DNA of 38,369 nucleotides from a virus. The notes below the pieces were generated by a model. The model ran no database searches, was not told the DNA's origin, and saw only the letters and a program-made list of their open reading frames with translations. Position 1 is the first letter of the stretch. The number at the start of each line of letters is the position of its first letter. Both the position numbers and the translations under genes were made by a program. Below, piece after piece: positions 30,036-38,299 of this stretch. Location: positions 1 to 38,369 of the IMG/VR virus record IMGVR_UViG_3300032245_000650, one strand, 5' to 3'.

Positions 30036-30794
30036 ATTTGATTTGTCCTTTTTGTCAAGTGGAGCTTCCTCCACAGCTTGTTTCGTTGTTGCAGGGATTG
30101 TTTTGCCTCCGCTGATGTAGCCAAGTTTTTCTTGTGCTTTCACGCAAGAACCCGGCTCGTAGGCTTTCACTCCCTTTGCTGGTTCGTAACCGTCCCAGCA
30201 CCTAAACTCTTTCACCTTCTCCATAAACTTTAGAACTTCCTCGAACAATCCATTAGTGGCGGCTGGGCTGGAAACTAAATCAGCAGAGGCGATGCTCTGG
30301 GGTCGAATGTAATCCTTGCCATTGATGGTCTCGGACTCATTCACAAAGGCTAGGGAAACGCCGAACTGGTCTGGGGCTTCCGATGCCATCTCTTTAATAA
30401 GGCCATAGTGGGGAGAGTTGCGGAGAAGGCGAAGGTCGGCCACTAGCTTGTCCCCGTCAATGCGGGGATTCCTTAAAAAACCGACAACCGCCTCCAATCC
30501 AGAGCCGTGATTCATCTTTGCCTTAGTTCCATTCTTGGCACCCTTCATAAGTTTGAGGGCAGTCTCTAGGCTTAACTTATCCACGAAAAGGTCGTGTCCT
30601 TTAGCCTCTCCCACCTCCAAAATTGAAACTCCACCTAGCTCGGTTTCTTCTAGTTCCTCGTCCCGATATGTGGAATAGGCAACCGCCGCCCTTTGTTGCT
30701 CCTCTGGAAAGTCGCTGATGGCTTGCTCATCTCCCATAAATCGGGAAACAAAGTCTTGCTCGGATTCGTCAGCGGAAGGAATGGGTAGGGGCAT
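29634..30794 (-). CDS. Prohead protease fused to scaffold
   Basis: This is a 386-residue protein. Residues 1-45 (SADESEQDFVSRFMGDEQAI) match the short module found at the start of many phage proteases. Residues 50-200 look like an HK97/S78-type prohead protease: KMNHGSGLEAVVGFL gives the likely catalytic His, and DQFGVSLAF the likely Ser. After a Cys-bearing linker (RCWDGYEPAKGVKAYEPGSC) comes YISGGKTIPATT, then the charged scaffold part with acidic runs. The protease would cut the scaffold and possibly the capsid during maturation. It precedes the decoration and capsid genes. Confidence 0.8.
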   Translation of the reverse strand: MPLPIPSADESEQDFVSRFMGDEQAISDFPEEQQRAAVAYSTYRDEELEETELGGVSILEVGEAKGHDLFVDKLSLETALKLMKGAKNGTKAKMNHGSGLEAVVGFLRNPRIDGDKLVADLRLLRNSPHYGLIKEMASEAPDQFGVSLAFVNESETINGKDYIRPQSIASADLVSSPAATNGLFEEVLKFMEKVKEFRCWDGYEPAKGVKAYEPGSCVKAQEKLGYISGGKTIPATTKQAVEEAPLDKKDKSNMENTDYKKDMDEVKVRLAALEEAMKPKEEVKKEEMKSEEAPKIVIEKEDEEEDNTEEMSAVVKKVLTEFGIKPIPASPAIEVPSEKKEEPKTFEALVAAHSDYGTSKLKAMKAVMLSNPKEYSEALSRGITKL

Positions 30795-30798
30795 AAAT

Positions 30799-30821
30799 CA
30801 TCTTGGTAGTGTCAAGATGAC
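30799..30821 (-). promoter_or_regulatory. Hairpin before the protease start
   Basis: In minus orientation TCATCTTG and CAAGATGA form an 8-base stem around a 7-base loop, ending just 4 bases before the protease ATG. A second short stem (GCCTT/AAGGC) lies upstream near 30825-30840. No T run follows, so a terminator is unlikely. It may block or tune translation of the protease, or be an RNA processing site. This is inference. Confidence 0.4.
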
Positions 30822-30842
30822 TACAGCAAGCCTTGGCAAAGG

Positions 30843-31100
30843 CTAATAAACTGCGTTTTCTTTTGCTTCCGCTTCTTCGGTATCTGTTACTTCTAGGACA
30901 TCTGCACCATACTTTTCTATTTGCATCGCCAGATACTTGCCGAAGAACCCATCAGAAGGGCCGTATTTCAGAACGGCTCGCCGATGTATAGACTCTAGGA
31001 GCTTAATGATTGTATCGTATTTAGAATCAATTGCGATACCTTTATCATCTATGGTTATCGATGTTTTTTCATCAATAAATGAGGCTATAATCTTAATCAT
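30843..31100 (-). CDS. Small hypothetical protein after the portal
   Basis: This 85-residue protein, MIKIIASFIDEKTSITIDDK, is soluble, with a beta N-terminus and a helical LLESIHRRAVLKYGPSDGFF region. The tail is acidic. It starts 8 bases after the portal stop. The family is not recognised. The position suggests a head-assembly or accessory role. Confidence 0.65.
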   Translation of the reverse strand: MIKIIASFIDEKTSITIDDKGIAIDSKYDTIIKLLESIHRRAVLKYGPSDGFFGKYLAMQIEKYGADVLEVTDTEEAEAKENAVY

Positions 31101-31108
31101 AATGGCAC

Positions 31109-34100
31109 TTATTTTACTCCTCGTGTTTTCACCAATAGCCTACCAGTTGCAATCCCAGACACAAGATCAAACCACTCTGGGTCAATTTGGGCAAATTTTG
31201 CTGGGTTTCTATGTAGCAATTCCATCCCCATAGAATAGACCTCAGTTGCACCAATATACTTTGAGCTACTACCAAAAGGAGTATCATCATATACTTTTCC
31301 AGTATAATACGCACGGTTATTTGTGTCGAATTCTGGGAAAAGTTCGGCGTGAGCCTTTGCAAAATTATCTGCCGACCCTTTCTCGTATTTCTTGTAGCCG
31401 TATCCTCTCATTGTCTTTTGAAACTTTTCAATCTTTTCGCCAGCAGTTCTTTTCTTTAGAAATTCTTGGCATAGGTCTTTTGCCTCCGCATTACCATCTT
31501 CAATTTGATGGCCATATTCGTGTGCATAGGTTCTGTCTGGTGTATCTATTCTAACCCTTATCCCTCCATTGGTTGATGGTATTGCAGTTGAACTTCTCGT
31601 GCCATCCACAAACTCCACTATTGTTGCTGTTGAGTCTGCCCTTTTTTCATTCCAATAGGTAACTGGTCTTGATAAAGATTCAGAATGAATATGCGGGTTG
31701 AAAATCTCCCTCAACTCCCCCTGCAACTTTTCTCTTCTTTCTTTAACATAATCGATGGAGGCATCTTTTATTGACTTACGATCATTGGAAATTGCAGATT
31801 GTTGTTTTTCTTTTAGCTCTTGGGTTGCCTTGGATAGTTGCTCTGGCGTGAACCCATCTTGGTTATTCAATGACTGTATATCTTTTTTAAGTTCAGCAAA
31901 TCCAATTTGCCTTGCCTTTTCATTTGCTATTACTATCTGCTTTTCTTGTTTTTCAACACTCTCCTCAAGGGAGTTGATTTTTGCGTATTCAGCATCTAGG
32001 ATTTTTCGTGTTTCAAGATAGTTCTTTACATCTTCTGCTTCTCTATATTGCACGGCCTTGTCTCTTAGGGGTCTTGCTTTTGCCCTGAGTTCCTCTAATT
32101 GTTTTTGGGATTCAACAATGCTATTTTTTGCAGAATCTATTTCTTTTTGCACATCTTCGGATTGCTTAATTATTGATTGCCTTACTGAATCAAGTTGCTT
32201 TTGATTGCCCTTCATCGCCGATTCAAGAGATGCCTTTTCCCTGCTGTCGTATGCCTTGGTTGCATTTGGGAATTTTGATTTTGTGGCTGGCTTTTCTTCT
32301 GTTGGCTTTTTTGTTCCCGAGGGCGGTGGGGGTGGGGGTGGAGGAAGGGGCTTTGGTGGTAGCGGTTTTGGAGGAAGAGGCTTTGGGGGCAGGGGCTTTT
32401 TGCCTCCCCTATCTTGTGGTGTTGGCCTTTTGTAGCCCTTCGGAAACTTTCCACCGGGTCGGGTTGGCGTATAGCCTCCCTTGAGTGGCGGCCTACCATA
32501 CCCTACCGCACACTTGTTATCTGGCCCGAAAGTTCCCCCCTCATCTTGTCCACAATCCCTACCAGCAACGAACTCTGTTTTATTGTCCCTTGCTTCCATC
32601 TGCCCAACAACTTTCCTTGCCCAAGCATACCCAGCATCACCACCCCATCCATTCCACGCTTGCCAACCCTTCCCTTGCTCATCCCAAGTTGCACCCTTTT
32701 TATCGACTTCGTGGCGAGTCAGAAAGCTCAGCATTCGCCTTACTGTGTCGGGCGATAGCTTCACGCCATTTTGCAAGTCCCTAGCTCTAGCTATGCCTAC
32801 TGGGGTCATTCCCCTTTGGCTGGCTGGCTTGCCTTCCCGCACATCCAAGGCTCTTTTGGCGGCCTCCCTAGCTCCTTCTGGTGGGGTAAAATCAATCCCA
32901 TCGTATTTCGCTAACTCAATCCCGCCCATCATTCCCTCAATCAGCATCTTGATAGATGCAGGGTCGAGGCTTTCCAGAATCTCTAAACTACTTTTTTTTT
33001 GAGAAGTCCCAGCGGGGGCGGTCGGGGGCGTGGTGGGTTCTGGGGCTGGGGGTGTTGAGCCTCCCGAAGAATCCCCCTCTTGGTCTTTTGCAATCTGCTG
33101 TTTCTCCTCTTTGGTCGTAGGAATGGTTGTTCCAACATTGACCCCAGCGATGATTGCCCTTGCTTGGTCTGGGCTGATGGTCGGGAAGGCGGCGGTGATA
33201 ATAGATACTGCACCCTCTTTGGAAACTGCACCCATAGCAACCGCATTGATAACATTGATGAGCGAAGCGACTTGTGCCCCATTGAGTGAAGCACCACCAA
33301 GCATATCCTCGTCCGAAGGTTGTCCAGCGGGTGTCTGCTCGCCTTCGGTTGGGGTTACTTGTGCTTGTTGTGAATCTCTGGTCAATCCCTCTGCGGCGAT
33401 GTCGGAAATTGTATCGGCTGAAACTTGGTATTCCTCTGCCAAGTCCTTAATCAGCTTGGCTTCAATAGCCCTTTGTCGCATAGAGCTTTCAAAGTCGAGT
33501 CCTCTCTCCGAGTAAATTTGAGAAGCAGTCATTAGGCCGGATCGAAATTCTGCTAAATTGGCTTGGCTCTCTCTACCTAAATCAATAGATACATTAGCCC
33601 CGAAATTGAAAATTCCCCTTGTTGTTCTGCTCCCAACATTGTCCTCAATCAATCCCCTTGCAACTCCATCTGCAATCACGATGTTCTTAATTGGGCGAAG
33701 CACCTTATCATCAAGTAGCTTCTGGTATCTGCGGAAGGTGCGTCCAGCTTGTTGCATCTCAAGGCGAGCAGTCGGGCCACTCATAGCGGAAGGGTCTACG
33801 GCGAAGCTGTAAGGGATTCCAAGCCCAAGGCAAATGTTCCTCAAAAGAATCTTGTGGAACTCGGCGAATGCTCCGCTTGGACGGCTCGGCCCATCTGGGA
33901 ACACGATGTCCTCACCGGGTTCTAGATAGGAAATTTTGCCAGACTCAATCGCCTCTAGCTTAATCGTGTTGCCATTCAAATCTTCATCGTTTGTTAGGCT
34001 TGATAGATCGGAGGCATTGTTGTTATTCCTCTTCACGATGCCAGCTTGGGAGCTTGCGTTCTTTGCGGCCATCTTCTCGAAGTTGATAATGTCGTAGATG

Positions 34101-34834
34101 TCCGTGCAATCGTTGATTGCTGTGTGGAAAGCAGAGATTCCTCGGTATTGGTCGATGCGGAGTGGGTCGAACAAATGGAACGCTTGGCTTGAGGGGATGG
34201 TTGTCTGGTAGGTGTAGAAATCGCCAATGCTTCGGTTATAGATGTCGTAGGCACTTGGAGCACCAGTATCTCGATCAATATGGATTCCACCAATCAAATC
34301 TAGGCTCGTATAAACCTTGAATGGGTCTCCCAACCTATCTGCCTCGATGCCTTGAATCTTTAGGTTGCCATCCTTGTCTCGGACTAAAACAAAAAGAAAG
34401 TCGCCATCTCGGAGCATACTCATCATCGCCACTTGCATAAGGGTTGAGCCAGTATGCCTTGTGGTTAGATCGCACTTGTCCCACCACTCTGCCCAGTATG
34501 CCTCAACCTCTGTATTAACTTCGGGGTTCTCGGTTCGGGCTTGGTAGGAGATGTTTGCGGCGGTATGGCTTGCGAACTTCATTAGGATGGAACGAACAAG
34601 GCCAACATTCTCTGCCAAGTCCCTCGCCCTCTTCATCAATTCTACTCGGTCATAATTGGAACGATAATCTTCCGCACCAGAAAGAGAACTCGGCCCTTTT
34701 CGTTCCCTTGTATATTTAACCGCATCATAGGAAAACTTGACGAGCTTTTGTCGTGCAATCATCCGATTAACTGCCCCTTGCGGGTTCAGAAAAGCAACGG
34801 CTTTATCTATTAAATTGAGTTGGGCTTTTTTCAC
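31109..34834 (-). CDS. Portal protein fused to a HEYGH metallopeptidase-like domain
   Basis: This is a 1241-residue protein, far longer than normal portals (about 450-550). Residues 1-460 fit the lambda gpB portal family (RDLAENVGLVRSILMKFASH, IQGIEADRLGDP, RGISAFHTAINDCTDIYDII, PYSFAVDPSAMSGPTARLEM). Residues about 510-570 and 640-745 (TPVGIARARDLQNG, MLSFLTRHEVDKKG) match modules seen in other phage structural proteins. A proline tract (814-838), a coiled coil (865-1035) and HEYGH (1105-1109, DNA 31508-31522) follow. Glu residues at 1198 and 1205 could be third metal ligands. The C-terminal role is unknown. Confidence 0.85.
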   Translation of the reverse strand: MKKAQLNLIDKAVAFLNPQGAVNRMIARQKLVKFSYDAVKYTRERKGPSSLSGAEDYRSNYDRVELMKRARDLAENVGLVRSILMKFASHTAANISYQARTENPEVNTEVEAYWAEWWDKCDLTTRHTGSTLMQVAMMSMLRDGDFLFVLVRDKDGNLKIQGIEADRLGDPFKVYTSLDLIGGIHIDRDTGAPSAYDIYNRSIGDFYTYQTTIPSSQAFHLFDPLRIDQYRGISAFHTAINDCTDIYDIINFEKMAAKNASSQAGIVKRNNNNASDLSSLTNDEDLNGNTIKLEAIESGKISYLEPGEDIVFPDGPSRPSGAFAEFHKILLRNICLGLGIPYSFAVDPSAMSGPTARLEMQQAGRTFRRYQKLLDDKVLRPIKNIVIADGVARGLIEDNVGSRTTRGIFNFGANVSIDLGRESQANLAEFRSGLMTASQIYSERGLDFESSMRQRAIEAKLIKDLAEEYQVSADTISDIAAEGLTRDSQQAQVTPTEGEQTPAGQPSDEDMLGGASLNGAQVASLINVINAVAMGAVSKEGAVSIITAAFPTISPDQARAIIAGVNVGTTIPTTKEEKQQIAKDQEGDSSGGSTPPAPEPTTPPTAPAGTSQKKSSLEILESLDPASIKMLIEGMMGGIELAKYDGIDFTPPEGAREAAKRALDVREGKPASQRGMTPVGIARARDLQNGVKLSPDTVRRMLSFLTRHEVDKKGATWDEQGKGWQAWNGWGGDAGYAWARKVVGQMEARDNKTEFVAGRDCGQDEGGTFGPDNKCAVGYGRPPLKGGYTPTRPGGKFPKGYKRPTPQDRGGKKPLPPKPLPPKPLPPKPLPPPPPPPPSGTKKPTEEKPATKSKFPNATKAYDSREKASLESAMKGNQKQLDSVRQSIIKQSEDVQKEIDSAKNSIVESQKQLEELRAKARPLRDKAVQYREAEDVKNYLETRKILDAEYAKINSLEESVEKQEKQIVIANEKARQIGFAELKKDIQSLNNQDGFTPEQLSKATQELKEKQQSAISNDRKSIKDASIDYVKERREKLQGELREIFNPHIHSESLSRPVTYWNEKRADSTATIVEFVDGTRSSTAIPSTNGGIRVRIDTPDRTYAHEYGHQIEDGNAEAKDLCQEFLKKRTAGEKIEKFQKTMRGYGYKKYEKGSADNFAKAHAELFPEFDTNNRAYYTGKVYDDTPFGSSSKYIGATEVYSMGMELLHRNPAKFAQIDPEWFDLVSGIATGRLLVKTRGVK

Positions 34835-35064
34835 GAGAACTTTGTGTAAGTTGTGCGGATACGAGTACCATTAGCAGACTGAATGGCTAGGGTCAATTCC
34901 GCAATCGTATCTCTTACCTCACCGAGATTCGCTCTTGAAAACGAACGACCAGCTATCGAATAGCTTGAACCCGCCACCGCAATCGCCTCTAAACAAGTAA
35001 CATACTTATCACGAAGAGAAGTTAGGGTGGCAAGGGGTAGCCCAATGAAATCACCCTTCGCCAT
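34831..35064 (-). CDS. gpW-like head-tail connector
   Basis: This 77-residue protein, MAKGDFIGLPLATLTSLRDK, is helical with a short beta turn (SYSIAGRSFSRANLGEVRDT), matching the lambda gpW fold and size. It lies between the large terminase and the portal, its standard place. The ATG at 35064 lies 13 bases inside the terminase end. The stop overlaps the portal start as ATGA. It joins the head to the tail through the portal. Confidence 0.8.
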   Translation of the reverse strand: MAKGDFIGLPLATLTSLRDKYVTCLEAIAVAGSSYSIAGRSFSRANLGEVRDTIAELTLAIQSANGTRIRTTYTKFS

Positions 35065-36841
35065 TATCAAACTCACTTTCTGTCAAACTTGCGGGTGAGA
35101 CTTTTAAGCGTCCATATAAGGCCGCACCCACGATTGCCATACACTCGCAATCCAGCAAATGATTATTCTTCCCTATCTGCTTCCAGACAAGCCTTTCCCT
35201 TCCAGTCATAGGGTTTTTTACTCGCACCTTCACCTCTGCCTCAATATGCACCCGCCAAACATCGGGGGTGTCGAGGGCGATGTAGCCGGGTTCTTTTAAT
35301 AGGTTGGATAGGATGTCTTTGATGGATGGGTTCGACCACCGCCAGACTGGGCAGAATTTCCACTTCCACCCTGCCTTTGATTGAACTGCCTTACCGCTGA
35401 AGGGGTCTCCATTGGCGATTCGAGCGTAGGGGCGTTGGAGCTTTCGATCATCTACAATTTCAGAGAAGCTGGCTCGATCTGAGCCGACCAACGCCATAAA
35501 GCCCCATTTGCAACAATGGAGATAGACATCTCTGGTCTGGTCACCGCTGTCACAGAAAACGCACTTCGACTCCACCCCAAACTCGTCTGCCTTGGCCTTA
35601 ATGTCTCCCCAAGTTTCCAACCGCCCTGCCCACACTAGCCTTGACCTACCCTCTAAATCCCAAGCCCTCACAACGCACCAAGCGTGAAAGCCCCCCGCCT
35701 CTTGAATGTCGCAAGCCATAATCAGCTTCTCACCCATCCTAACTTCACCCATCTTGTAGTCACCCGCCACGATTTCCATCTTCTCGCTTTCGTGTTCCAT
35801 CCAAGGCTCTGCTAGAACTCGGTTCACGAAGTCTTGTAGGCCGATGATTCCATTGTGCTTATCTTGCAAAAACTTCACCGCTAAACTTCCGAAGCTAACC
35901 CAAGGGGCATATAGGCCGTTGAGATGATAGGAGCGTCTGGCTGGTTCACCCTTTAGGTTGGTTGCCCTCCACTCCCCTTCTCTCAGCATCTTGGTTTTCT
36001 GTCCGTCTGTAATCTTTTCCTTGCACTCCTCGCACTCGTAGTAGGTCGAGGATTTTACCAGCTTAAAATCATAAACTCCATCCTCGATCTTTGCCGACTC
36101 GTCCCACTTCACTTGTCCCCAGACTAGCTTCTGTTTATGTCCACAATGAGGACAAGGCACAAAGTAGAAACGCATATCGCCCTTCTGCCATTCACTCCAA
36201 ATGATTGAGTCGGCAGTTGTAGGGGTGCTGGTTGCTATGATTAAATGATTGGGGTATGTGCTAACTCTAGCCTCTGCTAATTGAACTGGGTTAGCCTCTC
36301 GCCCCGACCCCGCTTGCTCTGGGAACTTGTCCACCTCATCCATACATAGCAAGGCAATCGAACGACTAGAAAGAGCAGAGGGGCTAGTGCCAGCCCACCA
36401 TACCGAGCATCGTTTGAAATGTTGCTCTAGGATTTTGATTTTGTCGGTGTTGTCTGGCTTTTCTTTTGCTAGGGCTGGGCAATCGTCAATCATTGGCAAC
36501 CACCTAGTTTCTGTGAATGATCTAGCCAAATGCTCGCTAGGCATTACCCACAAGGCGGGGCAAGGTCGCTCTGCTATTCGATATGCTAGGCCAGCTAGAA
36601 TCGTTGTGGTCTTACTTGTTTGTGCCCCCCATACCAGCACCACCCGCCGAATCGAATCATCGCCAAAAGCCTCTAGGGGTTCACGGACATAGGGTGTGAG
36701 CGTTGTTGAGTACGCTCCGGGTATGTTCGTTACCCTAGCTGAAAGGGTAAGGTTTTTCTCTGCCCATTCTGGAATCGAGAGTTGTTCTCTTGGCTCAAAC
36801 AAAAGGCGAGCGAAGTTCTTGGCCTCATCGATCTGGTTCAT
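35051..36841 (-). CDS. terL: Terminase large subunit (GpA type)
   Basis: This is a 596-residue protein. The ATPase has a variant Walker A WGAQTSKTT (71-79) and Walker B LLCMDEVD (164-171). A zinc-ribbon pair (CPHCGHK and YECEECKEK) lies around residues 230-280, as in lambda GpA. The nuclease domain has acidic residues in MACDIQEAGG, FCDSGDQTRD and LLDCECMA. It cuts concatemers and packs DNA into proheads. The ATG overlaps the HNH stop as ATGA. Together with the Nu1-like subunit and HNH protein it favours a cos-type phage. Confidence 0.93.
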   Translation of the reverse strand: MNQIDEAKNFARLLFEPREQLSIPEWAEKNLTLSARVTNIPGAYSTTLTPYVREPLEAFGDDSIRRVVLVWGAQTSKTTTILAGLAYRIAERPCPALWVMPSEHLARSFTETRWLPMIDDCPALAKEKPDNTDKIKILEQHFKRCSVWWAGTSPSALSSRSIALLCMDEVDKFPEQAGSGREANPVQLAEARVSTYPNHLIIATSTPTTADSIIWSEWQKGDMRFYFVPCPHCGHKQKLVWGQVKWDESAKIEDGVYDFKLVKSSTYYECEECKEKITDGQKTKMLREGEWRATNLKGEPARRSYHLNGLYAPWVSFGSLAVKFLQDKHNGIIGLQDFVNRVLAEPWMEHESEKMEIVAGDYKMGEVRMGEKLIMACDIQEAGGFHAWCVVRAWDLEGRSRLVWAGRLETWGDIKAKADEFGVESKCVFCDSGDQTRDVYLHCCKWGFMALVGSDRASFSEIVDDRKLQRPYARIANGDPFSGKAVQSKAGWKWKFCPVWRWSNPSIKDILSNLLKEPGYIALDTPDVWRVHIEAEVKVRVKNPMTGRERLVWKQIGKNNHLLDCECMAIVGAALYGRLKVSPASLTESEFDNGEG

Positions 36842-37143
36842 CTCTTAACCAAATAATCTTTTGCATATGCCCAAGCTGGGTTCATATGGATTTGATGATG
36901 GCACTCGAAGCACACCGCCAAGAAAAACTCTACCTCGTTGAGCCTATCCCCAAACCTTCCTCGCCTATGATGAACTTGGCTCGCCATCTTGCAACGGCAC
37001 ACTTGGCATAATGGATTGTTTGTTAGGAACTTCTCTCGAACATCTTTATAGACTTCGTTCTGGCCTTTTCTCTTTGCAGATACTCGGCGTAGTTTCCCGC
37101 CTCGCTTGAGTGGGGTCTTGCGTTTAAGTGGAGAGCGTTTCAT
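36838..37143 (-). CDS. HNH endonuclease
   Basis: This 101-residue protein has a very basic N-terminus (KRSPLKRKTPLKRGGKLRR). CQVC and CFEC form a zinc-binding pair, and VHHRRGR with HHQIH gives the HNH active site. Such proteins lie beside terminases and help cut packaging sites in cos-type phages. The ATG overlaps the stop of the 24-residue peptide as ATGA, and its stop overlaps the large terminase ATG. Confidence 0.9.
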   Translation of the reverse strand: MKRSPLKRKTPLKRGGKLRRVSAKRKGQNEVYKDVREKFLTNNPLCQVCRCKMASQVHHRRGRFGDRLNEVEFFLAVCFECHHQIHMNPAWAYAKDYLVKR

Positions 37144-37214
37144 CGGTCAAAGAATGGAAGCACTATGCCAAGGATTGCGATTGCTACTAGCAAAACAATG
37201 AAGCACTCGTTCAT
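37140..37214 (-). CDS. 24-residue membrane peptide between packaging genes
   Basis: The peptide begins MNECFIVLLVAIAILGIVLP and ends in FFDR, being almost wholly one transmembrane helix. The ATG overlaps the small-terminase stop as ATGA and its stop overlaps the HNH start as ATGA. AGAAGGGG lies upstream. Both couplings argue that it is translated. The function is unknown. It could be a membrane anchor or toxin-like peptide. Confidence 0.6.
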   Translation of the reverse strand: MNECFIVLLVAIAILGIVLPFFDR

Positions 37215-37810
37215 TTGAATGCCCCTTCTGCTTTCTGAATCGTTACAAAGATTTGGTCGATGCCCTCTTGAATAGCCCTTTTAGCACATTCTGGGTCGCT
37301 GGGGTTTGCTCTAGCGGCTAAGCTCGAAGGCATAGCGTCCATTAGGTTTCTAATTGCTCCTAGCCATTTGCCGAACACTTCTCGCACCTCGTCCATCCGA
37401 ATCGTAACTCTGTTCACCTCTTCCCATCGAGCGTGTTCCATTTCGGCTTCTGCCACTCGCTTTTTTGCTTCGCCCCATCCTTGAACTGCCGCCCTCATAG
37501 CGACTGGGTTTCTTTCGTTGGTTGCCCTCTGAACTAATGAGTAGGCAACAACCTCGGCTCTCCTCGCTCGGTGTAATCGTCCAAGCGGATTTTCCAATTT
37601 GATCGACTCGGCATCCGAGTTTTCTGATGTCTCTGATAAGCTCGTTGATGCTGACAAGATCGGCCTCGCCCTGCTTGGCTTTTTTTGATTGGCTATTTTC
37701 CAACGCTCTGCATCGGCCACGCTTGTAAGGGGCATACCTCTTTTTACTAGCTTTGAGATTTCGCTCTTCACTAGCCCCCACTTCTCGCATAGCTCTTTTT
37801 GTCGTATCAT
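37211..37810 (-). CDS. terS: Terminase small subunit (Nu1-like)
   Basis: This is a 199-residue protein. The N-terminal RQKELCEKWGLVKSEISKLV is a winged-helix/HTH start as in Nu1, for packaging-site recognition. The C-terminal half (WLGAIRNLMDAMPSSLAARA, then AKRAIQEGIDQIF) matches the helical domain of Nu1-like subunits. It lies three genes upstream of TerL. It marks phage DNA for cleavage and packaging. Confidence 0.8.
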   Translation of the reverse strand: MIRQKELCEKWGLVKSEISKLVKRGMPLTSVADAERWKIANQKKPSRARPILSASTSLSETSENSDAESIKLENPLGRLHRARRAEVVAYSLVQRATNERNPVAMRAAVQGWGEAKKRVAEAEMEHARWEEVNRVTIRMDEVREVFGKWLGAIRNLMDAMPSSLAARANPSDPECAKRAIQEGIDQIFVTIQKAEGAFK

Positions 37811-37813
37811 TTC

Positions 37814-38299
37814 TCACAGAGGCTTCCCACACGCCAAGCATTTCTCACCATCTCCACCCTTCTCATCCTCTGGGCTAGTCGCTTCCATCATCTTTCCAAT
37901 CTCATCCAAGCTGAACCCGGTAATATCAATATCAATCTCCCCTGCGTCCAGTTCCTCTAGGATGTCTTTGAGTTGGGGCATATCGAACTCACCACTCAAT
38001 TTGTTAAGGGCAAGGTTAGCCGCCTTCTCTTGTGTTTCATCTAACCAAACTGCCCACACATCGATCTCGTCTTTCCCAAGTGCCAAATAGCACTTTAACC
38101 TTTGATGGCCTCCAACTATGTTTCCAGTCTTTGCGTTCCAAGTTATCGGCTGAAGATTCCCAAGTTCGCTCAAAGATTTTGTGAGCCTACCCAAAGCCTC
38201 GGAAGTAATTTTTCTAGGATTGTATTTTGCTGGCGAAAGCTCGCTGATTTTCTTTGTTACTAAAGATGGATATTTCATTGTGTCTAAAAAGTTACGCAA
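37814..38299 (-). CDS. ParB/Srx-like protein
   Basis: This 161-residue protein has residues 15-95 with the ParB N-terminal signature: SPAKYNPRKI, LTKSLSELGNLQPITWN and GGHQRLKCYLALG. The last part contains helices and ends CLACGKPL with one CxxC. Phage proteins of this kind, placed before terminase genes, may bind or cut DNA, or modify nucleotides. Which applies cannot be read. It is the first gene of the packaging block, after the non-coding region. Confidence 0.85.
   Translation of the reverse strand: MRNFLDTMKYPSLVTKKISELSPAKYNPRKITSEALGRLTKSLSELGNLQPITWNAKTGNIVGGHQRLKCYLALGKDEIDVWAVWLDETQEKAANLALNKLSGEFDMPQLKDILEELDAGEIDIDITGFSLDEIGKMMEATSPEDEKGGDGEKCLACGKPL

Noticed and set aside
32205-32435. 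Plus-strand Gly-rich frame
   Set aside because: It is the antisense image of the portal's proline-rich tract.
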